Origin: Peptococcaceae bacterium
Lineage (GTDB): Bacteria > Bacillota > Desulfitobacteriia > Desulfitobacteriales > Syntrophobotulaceae
DNA length: 49,368 bases
Direction: 5' to 3'
NCBI GenBank assembly: GCA_009778595.1
Contig: WRJI01000009.1
Span: forward strand, 1 to 49,368
Shown one piece after another: positions 1 to 8,519 of the stretch (within the stretch, counting starts at the first letter, position 1; each line of letters starts with the position of its first letter). The notes beneath the pieces were generated by a model. It did not search any database and was not told where the DNA came from. It saw only the letters and a list, made by a program, of their open reading frames with translations. A program made the translations under genes and the position numbers.

Positions 1-211
1 TAGACAGACCGGTCATGGCGACAACATGCCAAAAAGTGATATAAATGCCCGGCCTCAGAATGTCAATCGATCCATCGGCGTGGTAGACAAAATCCTCTGA
101 AGGGGACGACGAGTCGGTTTCGCTTAACGCGATAGCCGTCTCAAATCTGACAATGGAATTTACGGCGATCTCTGTTGCTGAGTTGCATTCCCGCTGAAGA
201 AAATATACCAT
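1..211 (-). CDS. Partial surface-type protein, N-terminal 70 residues
   Basis: An open frame on the minus strand starts at ATG 211-209 and runs off the left edge without a stop. A GAGGAG ribosome binding site lies about 10 bases upstream of the ATG, which supports the start. The first 70 residues carry no signal peptide. The segment reading YHADGSIDILRPGIY followed by a hydrophobic beta-like stretch is of the kind seen in the C1q/TNF-like head domains of clostridial and Bacillus surface or spore-coat proteins. I offer that only as a resemblance. Nothing downstream is visible, so length and function are open. Confidence 0.5.
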   Translation of the reverse strand, partial: MVYFLQRECNSATEIAVNSIVRFETAIALSETDSSSPSEDFVYHADGSIDILRPGIYITFWHVVAMTGLS

Positions 212-304
212 AATCAATCGCGCTCCTCGAAGGTAGTTCTTCTACTACTCTATTCGGATGCAAGGCCATTTGTGACCATAACAACTTGCGCGTGGTCCGG
301 GAAA

Positions 305-1510
305 TCAGGGCAGGGCAAAAATCTGGCCCACTGTCAGGATATGAGGTTCGCTGTAGAGGAGACCTTGGGCGGCCAAGTCCAGGAATTGTTCCAGAGGTTC
401 CCCCAAAGGGTCACCTGTCATGTAGGTTCCGTAGCTCATAGGGATGATGTGCCGGGGACGAAGAGTCTGACACAGACGGGAAACATCTTCCGGAGTGAGT
501 TGGCTTTTGTTCATGACGGATTCAGGCCCGAAGGCTCCGATGGGAATGAAAGCGTAGTCGATGTCGGGGAAGTGGCGGGCAATCTGTTCAAAGTGACCGC
601 CCCAACCGCTGCTGCCGGCAAAATAGAGGGTGTGACCGGGGGTCTGAATAATGAAGCTGCCCCAGAGGGTCCGGTCCCGTTCGGAGAGGGTGGGGCCGCT
701 CCAGGAGCGGGCCGGCATCAGGGTGACGGTGATATTACCGTAGGTCCGGTATTGTTGGAACCAGCCGGCTTCCTGTATGAGTTCGGGAGCGGATTTCGTA
801 AGGTCGCCGAGCCAGTGCCGCAGACCCAGCGGAACCAGCATAACGCCGGAGGGGTTGTTGATCCGGAGCCGCTCTAAGGTTTGTATGTCGGCGTGGGTGG
901 GTTGATTGCTGGAGAGCAGGATATAGTCGAGTCCCCGGATTTGGTTGTAGTCCGGTTCGGGCAACAGGCGCGGATAGCCGCAGGCACTGGGGCTGTAACT
1001 GGGGTCGGTCAGAAAAGTTATGCCATCTATACGGATGAAGAATGAAGCGTGTCCAAGCCAGACAGCGGTGTTGCCGGTGGTTTGCCAGAGATTGGATAGG
1101 GGGATTGAGGAGAGGGGGGCAGAATCCGGAATTTCCCGGTCTTGTCGGCGGTTTGCGTATATCTTCAGAATGAGTTCGTCCCGCCAGGTTCGACTTTTCA
1201 ATCCGGGTTGATTCTGCAGGGAGGATTTGCGGAGTGCCCGGGACGGGGCCTGGTCGTCACCCCCGAGGACTTCAGGCATGTTGATGTAAGTGCGGTCGGA
1301 AAGGCGGTGGCCGATCAAGCGGTTGCCGGGCCAGGTTGGGCGGATGGTGGGCAAGGCATTGTTTGTGACGTAGGTTTCGGGTGTCGGCCAGACAAGCCAG
1401 ATGAGGGTGAACAGGAGGAGTCCGATGAGGATATTGACGGCCCGGTGCCGTTTATTGTTAGTATTCATAGGTTCAGGGTTCCCATTTTTGGGATTTTCAA
1501 TAGCCGGCAT
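305..1510 (-). CDS. Membrane-anchored MBL-fold protein (NAPE-PLD/UlaG-like) lacking metal ligands
   Basis: The 401-residue protein has one N-terminal membrane segment (about residues 27-42) followed by a metallo-beta-lactamase fold of the NAPE-PLD/UlaG-like COG2220 family. The family landmarks are easy to align: the HASFFIRIDG strand, the LTDP motif, a VPLGL segment, the PARxWSG, FAGxxG and PIGAF motifs, and the GTY segment. The catalytic residues are not kept. The expected HxHxDH reads SNQPTH, the His of PAxHWSG is Ser, the Asp of FAGDTG is Ser, the His before the NPEEA-like helix is Gln, and the His of the HWGT-like motif is Ser. The fold is intact and the frame is open over its full length, so this looks like a pseudoenzyme rather than a decayed gene. 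An internal ATG at codon 15 is an alternative start; neither start has a strong ribosome binding site. Confidence 0.85.
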   Translation of the reverse strand: MPAIENPKNGNPEPMNTNNKRHRAVNILIGLLLFTLIWLVWPTPETYVTNNALPTIRPTWPGNRLIGHRLSDRTYINMPEVLGGDDQAPSRALRKSSLQNQPGLKSRTWRDELILKIYANRRQDREIPDSAPLSSIPLSNLWQTTGNTAVWLGHASFFIRIDGITFLTDPSYSPSACGYPRLLPEPDYNQIRGLDYILLSSNQPTHADIQTLERLRINNPSGVMLVPLGLRHWLGDLTKSAPELIQEAGWFQQYRTYGNITVTLMPARSWSGPTLSERDRTLWGSFIIQTPGHTLYFAGSSGWGGHFEQIARHFPDIDYAFIPIGAFGPESVMNKSQLTPEDVSRLCQTLRPRHIIPMSYGTYMTGDPLGEPLEQFLDLAAQGLLYSEPHILTVGQIFALP

Positions 1511-1594
1511 AACAAGGAAACCAGGAAAAGCTGTAGAAGATTATGTTTCTCTATGATAAAATGAAGTATAACCATTGATGTAGGAGGAAAAACA

Positions 1595-2269
1595 ATGAGT
1601 CTGCTCACAGGACAAGACATCAACTACTATTATCAAGACGGCGATTCCCGAAGATACATCTTGAAAGATGTATCCTGCGCCTTCGAACGGGGCACATTCC
1701 ACGTCGTTCTGGGGGAATCCGGTTCAGGCAAAACCACCTTCCTCTCCCTGCTCTGCGCTTTGGACAAGCCCCAATCCGGCCAAATCCTTTACGACGGCAG
1801 GGACATCGCCTCAATCGGCTTCGAGAAATACCGGCGCAACAAAGTCAGCATCGTCTTTCAAGCCTACAACCTGATTCCGTACATGACGGCGGCGGAGAAC
1901 ATCAAAGTCGCCATGAGCATAACAGACAACCAACTCCCCCCGGATATCAACGCAGTCGCCCACAACCTGCTGGACTACATCGGCCTGGACAGCGCCAAAG
2001 CCGACCGAACCGTCAACAAGCTCTCGGGGGGCGAACAGCAAAGGGTGGCCATCGCCAGAGCCCTAGCCACCAATGTGGACGTCATACTGGCCGACGAACC
2101 CACCGGGAACCTGGACGAAGACATGGAAAACGAAATCGTCGCCATACTGCGGAAGCTGGCCCACGAACACAACAAATGCGTCATTGTGGTTACCCACTCC
2201 TCCCAGATCGCCGGGCAAGGGGATGAGGTCTACAAACTGCGCAAAGGGAAGCTGGAACCTCATGAGTGA
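1595..2269 (+). CDS. ABC transporter ATP-binding protein, MacB/LolD type
   Basis: A 224-residue ABC ATPase of the LolD/MacB/FtsE group. It has a complete Walker A (GESGSGKTT, residues about 39-47), the Q-loop (VFQAYNL), the signature LSGGEQQRVAIARAL, Walker B with VILADEPTGNLD, and the switch His in VVTHSS, so it should bind and hydrolyse ATP. An AGGAGG site lies just before the ATG. The next gene starts inside its last codons (8-base overlap) and encodes a single-span PASTA protein. No FtsX-type permease is next to it; the nearest permeases (6063-9968) have their own ATPase. It may energise a membrane protein encoded elsewhere or act with the PASTA protein directly. The fold assignment is firm; the substrate is unknown. 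Confidence 0.93.
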   Translation: MSLLTGQDINYYYQDGDSRRYILKDVSCAFERGTFHVVLGESGSGKTTFLSLLCALDKPQSGQILYDGRDIASIGFEKYRRNKVSIVFQAYNLIPYMTAAENIKVAMSITDNQLPPDINAVAHNLLDYIGLDSAKADRTVNKLSGGEQQRVAIARALATNVDVILADEPTGNLDEDMENEIVAILRKLAHEHNKCVIVVTHSSQIAGQGDEVYKLRKGKLEPHE

Positions 2270-3497
2270 AGACTTTCTCAGCCAATTCAGCGGACGCAAA
2301 AACGTCGCCATATCCGCCCCCGAGCACGACACAGAATTCGACAGCGCGTACAACAAACGCAAACTGATCCGATACGGGGTCATCGCGGGAACCGTCATAG
2401 TTGTGGCGATCATCCTCTATCTTATCGTCGCCCTCTTCAATCAGGTCACCGTCAAAAACTTCGTCGGCACCTCCTTGGGCGACGCCAAAACCTGGGGCAT
2501 AACCAACAAGGTCACCCTGGAAATCGAGACCCTCTTCAACAACGAATACGACAACAACTTCATCATAACCCAGAGCCAGGACCCCGGCAAAAAGATACGC
2601 AAAGGATCCATCCTAGTCTTCCAAGTGAGCAAAGGCCCCGATCCTGACGAACAGATCGAGCTGCCCGACTTCGCCGCCATGAATACGAATCAGATCTACG
2701 GATGGAAAGACCAGAACAAAGCCAACAACGTCAACATCATGCAAGAAAACAGTGAAACGGTTGAGCCAAACCGGTTCATCCGCAAAGAATTCAACAATCC
2801 CACCATCACCGAAACCAACTACACCCGCAAAGACGGGCTGCTGATCTACATGTCCAAAGGAACCTACGACAAGAACATCACCATGCCCAACTTCGCGGAC
2901 AAATCCAAAACAGAAGTCGAAACCTGGGCCGGGCAGAACAAAATCGAAGCCGAATACAAAGAGAAAGCGTCGGACAAAATCCCCAGAGACTTCGTCATCT
3001 CCCAAGATATCGATGCCGGCACCAAAATAGCCCAGAACACCAAAATGACCTTCATCATATCAAGCGGCAAAGCGGTGATCATGCCCAACTTCAGCCGGAT
3101 AACCAAAGAAGAAGCCGCAGCCCAAGAGGATGTGCTTGTCACCCTCAAGACCCAATACAGCGGCACAATAGCATACGGAAAACTGATCTCCCAATCCGTA
3201 CCGGCCGGACGACAGTTCACCGATGAACCCGCCAAGGTCACCGTGATCTACTCCGAAGGCCGCCCCTATATCGACGATCTGGTGGGAAAATCAGAGAAAG
3301 AATTGCCCTCCTACTTCTACGAGTTCACCGGCAAAGGCGCCAACATCACCTACAGTGTCACCTATGTAGATTCCGGGGAACCGAAGGGACAGGTGGTCAG
3401 CGTGTCCCTGTACAACCAGTACATGGAGATGACCACCCATGTGGAGATACAGGTGAGCCGGGGGAAAATATCAATACCAATAACTCAAGATGGCTGA
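2262..3497 (+). CDS. Single-span membrane protein with five PASTA-like repeats
   Basis: The 411-residue protein has a cytoplasmic N-terminus of about 36 residues, one membrane helix (about 37-59) and an extracellular part made of five consecutive PASTA-like repeats of 60-70 residues. The repeats begin near VTVKNFVG (62), IELPDFA (131), ITMPNFA, VIMPNFS and PYIDDLVG, and most end in a strand followed by SKG or SxG. In known proteins PASTA repeats bind peptidoglycan or beta-lactams and usually sit on Ser/Thr kinases or penicillin-binding proteins. Here no kinase or transpeptidase domain is fused. I chose the ATG at 2262 because it overlaps the stop of the ABC ATPase, has a GGGAAG-like site upstream, and places the membrane helix correctly. 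Translational coupling to the ATPase suggests that the two act together. The function is inferred. Confidence 0.85.
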   Translation: MSEDFLSQFSGRKNVAISAPEHDTEFDSAYNKRKLIRYGVIAGTVIVVAIILYLIVALFNQVTVKNFVGTSLGDAKTWGITNKVTLEIETLFNNEYDNNFIITQSQDPGKKIRKGSILVFQVSKGPDPDEQIELPDFAAMNTNQIYGWKDQNKANNVNIMQENSETVEPNRFIRKEFNNPTITETNYTRKDGLLIYMSKGTYDKNITMPNFADKSKTEVETWAGQNKIEAEYKEKASDKIPRDFVISQDIDAGTKIAQNTKMTFIISSGKAVIMPNFSRITKEEAAAQEDVLVTLKTQYSGTIAYGKLISQSVPAGRQFTDEPAKVTVIYSEGRPYIDDLVGKSEKELPSYFYEFTGKGANITYSVTYVDSGEPKGQVVSVSLYNQYMEMTTHVEIQVSRGKISIPITQDG

Positions 3498-3514
3498 ATT
3501 TGAGGAGGAATAGC

Positions 3515-3880
3515 ATGAATGAGAACAGATGGATTCTGATGGTGGGAGATGATGAGGGTGATCGTGTTGATGATGTAGCAGTCGATTTAGATAATCGAAT
3601 GGTAAGTAGAAACGGCAGGGAGGTCTTACTTGAACCAAAGGAATTCGATGTGCTATCTGTAATGGTTCGGAATATGAATAAGACTCTTTCACGGGATACG
3701 ATACTTAATGAGGTTTGGGGCGCAGATTGCTTCTATGACCCCCATACGCTTGATGTGAGGGTTTCCAACCTGCGAAAAAAGCTGGGCTACAATATTGTCA
3801 GGACAGTGCCCAAATATGGATATCGTATGGAGGATGGATCCAATATGGGCGAAAATGTCACTTCTGCCGGGGGTTCGTAA
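3515..3880 (+). CDS. Receiver-less OmpR/PhoB-type winged-helix regulator
   Basis: The 121-residue protein consists of one OmpR/PhoB C-terminal winged-helix domain (about residues 20-105), recognisable from the EPKEFDVLSVMVRN, LNEVWG, DVRVSNLRKKLG and TVPKYGYRM motifs. The N-terminal receiver domain with its phosphorylatable Asp is absent; only about 20 residues (with GDDEGDRVDD) precede the DNA-binding part. The start at 3515 is set by a perfect GAGGAGG six bases upstream. It lies 17 bases after the PASTA gene, so it is probably the last gene of the ATPase-PASTA-regulator unit. It may control this cassette or the AT-rich genes that follow. Activity would have to be set by expression level or by partner binding instead of phosphorylation. 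Confidence 0.85.
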   Translation: MNENRWILMVGDDEGDRVDDVAVDLDNRMVSRNGREVLLEPKEFDVLSVMVRNMNKTLSRDTILNEVWGADCFYDPHTLDVRVSNLRKKLGYNIVRTVPKYGYRMEDGSNMGENVTSAGGS

Positions 3881-4017
3881 CAAATTCTTAAGGTATTCTT
3901 GATATTTTCGTGAAGATTTGACAAGTAGGATGGGGTATGATGGGAGATACATCAAGCATAGTTGGGTGCACACAATTATGTGAGTATGTGAAATAATTAA
4001 GAAGGAGTTTGATAGAG

Positions 4018-4680
4018 ATGATGAGAAAGATGAAAAGGATATCAGCTGTTCTTGTTATCACAATGTTGCTTTGCGGTTTATTTGCGCCATCGGCATTTGC
4101 ATATAATAAGCAAGCCACAGCAAATTACGCAATTAACTGGTTTCAGAGTTATAATTCGATGTATAATCGATACGAGGGCGAAGGAGGTGATTGCACAAAT
4201 TTTGCTTCCCAAGCTCTTTATGCTGGCGGAATACCAATGAATACACCAAGTGTTATTCCTCAAGGGGTTTCAGGAACGTCAAGTTATTGGTATAGCAAAA
4301 AGTATATTCAAAACGTTTATCTATTTGGGGTCCTAATTAGCAGTACGCCTGTTTGGAGAGAATCCAGTTCATGGATTCGTGCGGCAGGTGGTACAGGAGG
4401 GGGATTTTACGAGTATTGGAGTAACCGCTATCAAGTTGTGACCACAACAGATAAAAATTATATTCGTTCAAATTCCCAAGTAGGCAATGTAATCCAAGTG
4501 CAAGCAAGCAACAGGACTGTTAGGCACCACTCTGTAATTGTTGGGCAAAAAAGCGCAGTAAATGAGCTATTTCTGTATTATCATTCGCCCAACAATGCTC
4601 GACAATTGGACAATTTTGATGCAAATTTTGGGCAGGGAAAGGGGACTAACAAATACACAGTCTATCGAAACTGGAATTAG
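4018..4680 (+). CDS. Secreted putative amidase-domain protein (Amidase_6 type)
   Basis: A 220-residue exported protein. The start at ATG 4018 is supported by GAAGGAG ten bases upstream. Residues 1-28 form a signal peptide with a Lys/Arg-rich start, a hydrophobic core and an AFA cleavage site. The mature part begins with the YNKQATANYAINWFQSYN pattern of the putative amidase domain family (PF12671), continues with the Cys motif GGDCTNFASQAL, and has a later RHHSVIVG motif that could supply the His. The family is related to NlpC/P60-like cysteine amidases, so cell-wall peptide or amide cleavage is plausible but not shown. The mature region is visibly AT-richer than the NRPS region. It stands alone between the winged-helix gene and a 15-bp hairpin. 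Confidence 0.85.
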   Translation: MMRKMKRISAVLVITMLLCGLFAPSAFAYNKQATANYAINWFQSYNSMYNRYEGEGGDCTNFASQALYAGGIPMNTPSVIPQGVSGTSSYWYSKKYIQNVYLFGVLISSTPVWRESSSWIRAAGGTGGGFYEYWSNRYQVVTTTDKNYIRSNSQVGNVIQVQASNRTVRHHSVIVGQKSAVNELFLYYHSPNNARQLDNFDANFGQGKGTNKYTVYRNWN

Positions 4681-4729
4681 ACACTACATGTAGTATCATG
4701 TGGGCCAAAGGTTATTGATTGAATGATAA

Positions 4730-4776
4730 TTCCTTGCGGACAGGTATGGCCATTCCGTGTGCCTGTCCGCAAGGAA
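4730..4776. repeat. Perfect 15-bp inverted repeat (hairpin)
   Basis: The arms 4730-4744 (TTCCTTGCGGACAGG) and 4762-4776 are exact reverse complements, with a 17-base loop between them. There is no T-tract on either side, so it is not a standard intrinsic terminator. It lies 49 bases after the amidase stop and ends 16 bases before the next start codon, close to that gene's ribosome binding site (GGAGG, 4783-4787). It could end the amidase transcript, protect RNA ends, or act on translation of the following gene. The core TTGCGG resembles that of the hairpins at 24466 and 47245. Confidence 0.8.
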
Positions 4777-4792
4777 AATATTGGAGGGGACT

Positions 4793-5374
4793 ATGGAGAA
4801 AAAGAAGACTATAATCGCAACATCTTGTGCAGTAATCGCGTTGTCATTGTGTTCAATATTGTGTATTACACAAATTATTTTGCCGTTACAATGCTCTTAT
4901 ACCGGAGCGAAGATTCACAAGTATCTAGGAGACAGTTTTGGGGCTATAGTAGAAATGGATTACGAACAAGCAAGAGCAGGGATTAGACCTGACGTTCAAT
5001 TATTCTCGGATATCGATTATAAATTTGAGGAGCACCAGGATTATTCACATATTACCCTATTCTATGATGTGAGAAATATAAGTATATTTAAAATAAGCAA
5101 TATAGAATTCAATGTCCTTGATTTGGGAGGGATCGAAGATAGATTCATGTTCAGACTGGATCATGTGGTTACGCAATTCGCCGGAAGGGGAGAGAAGACT
5201 GCAATTAGATTGGATCTCCATATGTATACTAAAGGGTTATCTAAAGATGAGGTGGCAGAGATGGTTAAGAACGTCAAGGCCGAGTTGCGGTACAAACAAG
5301 AATTATTCGGGTATAAACGCCAGAGCATATCAATTCCATCGGATCTGCTGCCTGAGGAAATTATTGTTAGATAG
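4793..5374 (+). CDS. Small membrane-anchored protein of unknown function
   Basis: I do not recognise a family. The 193-residue product starts at ATG 4793, five bases after GGAGG, with a Lys-rich N-terminus followed by one hydrophobic segment (about residues 6-32, rich in Ile, Leu and Cys). A Cys follows the segment (LPLQCSY), but the context is not a convincing lipobox. The remaining 160 residues are polar and look like a mixed alpha/beta extracellular domain, with a strand-rich centre (YSHITLFYDVRNIS). It is 12 bases upstream of an ABC ATPase and appears to be the first gene of the exporter operon. It may be an accessory subunit of that transporter; this is from position only. Confidence 0.75.
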   Translation: MEKKKTIIATSCAVIALSLCSILCITQIILPLQCSYTGAKIHKYLGDSFGAIVEMDYEQARAGIRPDVQLFSDIDYKFEEHQDYSHITLFYDVRNISIFKISNIEFNVLDLGGIEDRFMFRLDHVVTQFAGRGEKTAIRLDLHMYTKGLSKDEVAEMVKNVKAELRYKQELFGYKRQSISIPSDLLPEEIIVR

Positions 5375-5386
5375 AAGGATTGGAGT

Positions 5387-6076
5387 GTGACATTGTCTGT
5401 GAAAGAAGTTCTGAGAGCCAAAAACCTAGTGAAAAGATACGGCGATAGCAAAAATTCAACGACAGCCATCAGAGAAATGACCTTAGCCATTCTGGAGTCC
5501 GAAGTTGTCTCTATAGTTGGACAGAGTGGTTCGGGGAAAAGCACATTGCTGAACTTATTAAGCGGAATCGACACACCCACGTCGGGAGAAGTCTTTTACC
5601 AAGGGAAAAATATCAATGAGATGGGTGGTAAGGATAAAACGTTCATGAGAGTAAATGATTTCGGATTTGTCTTTCAGTTTTTCAATCTGATTCCTAATCT
5701 ATCAGCCTTTGACAATGCTATACTGCCGGCAGTGCTGAACGGAACAACAAAGGAAAAGAGAACCTATGTCAAAGAACTATTCACCAGAACCGGTTTGGGA
5801 GATAAAGAGAATTTATTACCGTCACAACTTTCGGGCGGAGAACAGCAAAGGGTTGCTATTATCAGAGCTTTAACGAACGGTCCCAAAGTCTTATTTGCGG
5901 ATGAACCCACAGGGAATCTTGACTCTAGAAATGGGAAATCAATTCTTGATCTGTTGTTGTCGAGCGCCAAAGATAATAAACAGACGCTCGTTTATGTAAC
6001 TCATGACGCCCATTTGGCCGCTTTGGCGGATAGAACAATTGAGATTATGGACGGTGAATTAGTTGGAAAGAGCTAG
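5387..6076 (+). CDS. ABC exporter ATP-binding subunit, MacB/BceA type
   Basis: A 229-residue ATPase with Walker A (GQSGSGKST), Q-loop (VFQFFNL), signature (LSGGEQQRVAIIRAL), Walker B (VLFADEPTGNLD) and the switch His (YVTHDA). These are the features of the MacB/LolD/BceA group, which pairs with FtsX-type permeases. The start is GTG at 5387, seven bases after AAGGA. Its stop overlaps the start of the first permease by 14 bases, so ATPase and permease are translationally coupled. Group members export peptides, toxins or lipoproteins or remove peptide antibiotics from the membrane. The NRPS lies on the other strand just beyond the operon, which makes export of or resistance to its peptide a reasonable guess. 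Confidence 0.93.
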   Translation: MTLSVKEVLRAKNLVKRYGDSKNSTTAIREMTLAILESEVVSIVGQSGSGKSTLLNLLSGIDTPTSGEVFYQGKNINEMGGKDKTFMRVNDFGFVFQFFNLIPNLSAFDNAILPAVLNGTTKEKRTYVKELFTRTGLGDKENLLPSQLSGGEQQRVAIIRALTNGPKVLFADEPTGNLDSRNGKSILDLLLSSAKDNKQTLVYVTHDAHLAALADRTIEIMDGELVGKS

Positions 6077-8483
6077 GATACAGTTTGAGTTCATAAAATA
6101 TAATATAACATACATTATCCTTGCTTTGCTGGTAGCGGTGAGTTTTGCGACGCTGTTGGGGTCTTTCATACACTACGTAAATTTGGCTCAAGAAAAAGCT
6201 ATCAATGATACACAGAGTGTGCATGGCGGTTACCATATTCTCATTGGCAACATTACCGATGATATGGTGGAGACGGGGAGCGCCTTGGGATATGTTGAAT
6301 CCTTCGAATCCTATTATGGAGATCCGGAAGGAAGCGTTGGACGCTTATATTGCCGGGAGAATATTTTCTGGCTATTAGGCATGAAAACTGTTGGCGGCGT
6401 GTTTCCTAATGAGCCCGAATCAGTCATGATTGAGAAAAATTACGCTATCTCGTTGACCGAGTCCAATGATTATGATGAGATTATCGGAAAAACGATTGAT
6501 TGTGATGGAAGAACATATACGGTGACTGGCATTTACTACGACGATTCCTGGATAGCAACCAACACACTCATTCTTAGCAAGGCATTTGGGCGCCAAGGGG
6601 CCCAGAGCGCAGCTGTGCGATTTGTTAATCCCAAGAAAATGGGAGACAATATTTCAATGCTGCTACAAGATTTGGATTTACCGGCAAATTATGATTTTGT
6701 CCTGGAGAATGCTCCTCTATTGACAACTTTGGGGATGGATGAGGAAGGGGCTAAACAGGCAACTATTAATATGAGTTACCTTATTGTCTTGCTTTTTGTT
6801 CTCGTTCTTTTAGCAGGCGTCATTTTCAATAATCTAGTCGAAATGATGATTGAGAAGAATCTCAAAGCAATCGCTGTTTACAAAGTTTTACACGGTTCAA
6901 CAGCGCCAATCGTTCTTCAATTGCTTATTCCTATGTATGTGATGATGTTTGTGGGGATTGTAGGCGGGTTTGGTCTCTCCGGGGTTATGGCCACAACTTT
7001 TGTAAAGATTAGGCTGGATTACTATGGAGACATTGTTGTCAGACTGCCTTTAGCAGAATTCTTTATTGTTAGTGGGGTCGTTCTTGTGTTGTTCATCCTT
7101 TTTTATAGAGACAAGATGAAAACGCTCATGTGTTTGAATCCTGTTGATATTATGAAGTCCTCGAAACTGCCAACGTCCGGGAGATTCAGGGAGAGAAAAA
7201 GACCTTACTACAATTCTGATCATAAAATCGTAAACAGCTTGAAATTTTCTCTATCTATGCTCAGAGGCAGGGCCATGAAGGGGATTGTCATCGTTCTTGG
7301 TATATCGTTGTCGGTAATCATTAATGTTTCCATGGCGGCCTTATGGAATCAGAAGTCTCCGGAGGCTCTTCTGACTTGTGATTATGAAATCATGAATAAT
7401 TATTACAATCCTGATAGCGAGGCTTACACAATATTCCAGGACAAGATAACCAGATTGAAGCAGGAGCAGGACATTTGTACTGTGTATGATAATTTTCAAT
7501 TCATATCCACAATGAGCATTAATAAGGAAGCGTTCACCGCAGGCGCGGCAAAAGTGCTGACCAATTCCAAAGAATATGGGAGCATGATGAGAGACAAATA
7601 CAGCAATAGACTCAGCTTGCCTTTCTTGCTCCTTGGTTATAATGATATTCAGATCAGTATGTTGGATATAGGAATTGACCATCTTGAAAAAGACGAGTGC
7701 GTTGTCTACACCAGAAGCTTCAATAGATTTGGCGTTGATGACCTCTTCTTAGGAACAGAAGAACCCCTGATAATGAGAGGCGATGTTATGACAGAAGATG
7801 GGGGGGTGGAGAGCAAACCTGTAAATCTGTACCCGAGATATTCTGCCGATAAGTTGCTGTTTGATGTTGAAACGATGGATCCGGTTACAATAGTCATTGT
7901 TAGTCAAAAACTGCTTGATGAATGGTTTCCGTTTTTGGAGCAGGCCAGTTACTATGTTATTTCCAATAAAGATGTAAGAGACTCAGACAGGAGAATAAAA
8001 GATATCATTACAGGAAATCTTTCATACGCTGTTATTGATCATCAGGACACTAATGCTCAAAGGGCTATGAGTGTTGAAATAACACGTTTCTTATTTGGAA
8101 TCTTTATTGGAATCACAGCCCTGTTTGCTATCATCAACATCTTTGCTCTATTAATTCTCAAACTTAAAAACGACATGGACACTTATGTCTCATACATGAT
8201 CATGGGTGTCGGTAAGTTCAAGATATTATCATTCTTTATAATCGAGACAGCTGTTTATTTTTTATTGAGTATATTGATAACATTTATTGGGCTGTTGCTT
8301 ACAACGAGTGTTCTGAATTATGTGATTAAGAACCTTGGAGTCATCTATCATGTTGCGTTGCCTTGGCACTTATGGTTCATTTTTGAAGCGGGCTTGCTTG
8401 TTGTGTTGGTGGGTATTTTGTGGAATGTCTTTAGGATAATCGAGAAGATAAAGCCAATACCGCATAGTATCGTAGTGGAATGA
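6063..8483 (+). CDS. FtsX/MacB-type ABC permease, large subunit
   Basis: An 806-residue permease with an N-terminal membrane helix (about residues 15-37), a first extracellular domain of about 200 residues, three helices around 235-360 of the FtsX type, a central hydrophobic segment (about 400-425), a second extracellular domain of about 240 residues and three more C-terminal helices. It is thus a double FtsX unit in one chain. The likely start is TTG at 6063, inside the end of the ATPase gene; GGTGA lies upstream, and the next possible starts would cut into the first helix. It should form the exporter with the ATPase and the smaller permease downstream. The extracellular domains are where substrate or partner recognition is expected. 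Confidence 0.88.
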   Translation: MERARIQFEFIKYNITYIILALLVAVSFATLLGSFIHYVNLAQEKAINDTQSVHGGYHILIGNITDDMVETGSALGYVESFESYYGDPEGSVGRLYCRENIFWLLGMKTVGGVFPNEPESVMIEKNYAISLTESNDYDEIIGKTIDCDGRTYTVTGIYYDDSWIATNTLILSKAFGRQGAQSAAVRFVNPKKMGDNISMLLQDLDLPANYDFVLENAPLLTTLGMDEEGAKQATINMSYLIVLLFVLVLLAGVIFNNLVEMMIEKNLKAIAVYKVLHGSTAPIVLQLLIPMYVMMFVGIVGGFGLSGVMATTFVKIRLDYYGDIVVRLPLAEFFIVSGVVLVLFILFYRDKMKTLMCLNPVDIMKSSKLPTSGRFRERKRPYYNSDHKIVNSLKFSLSMLRGRAMKGIVIVLGISLSVIINVSMAALWNQKSPEALLTCDYEIMNNYYNPDSEAYTIFQDKITRLKQEQDICTVYDNFQFISTMSINKEAFTAGAAKVLTNSKEYGSMMRDKYSNRLSLPFLLLGYNDIQISMLDIGIDHLEKDECVVYTRSFNRFGVDDLFLGTEEPLIMRGDVMTEDGGVESKPVNLYPRYSADKLLFDVETMDPVTIVIVSQKLLDEWFPFLEQASYYVISNKDVRDSDRRIKDIITGNLSYAVIDHQDTNAQRAMSVEITRFLFGIFIGITALFAIINIFALLILKLKNDMDTYVSYMIMGVGKFKILSFFIIETAVYFLLSILITFIGLLLTTSVLNYVIKNLGVIYHVALPWHLWFIFEAGLLVVLVGILWNVFRIIEKIKPIPHSIVVE

Positions 8484-8519
8484 ACTACCCATTCTCACAG
8501 AAGGGGAGAGGACAGCTTC

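Noticed and set aside
3918-3941. TTGACA and TATGAT upstream of the amidase gene as a promoter
   Set aside because: The spacing is only 12 bases, too short for a sigma-A promoter, and no better -10 lies at 16-18 bases.
4723-4986. Open frame overlapping the start of the small membrane protein gene
   Set aside because: It reads through the hairpin and a different frame of the membrane protein gene, with no ribosome binding site.
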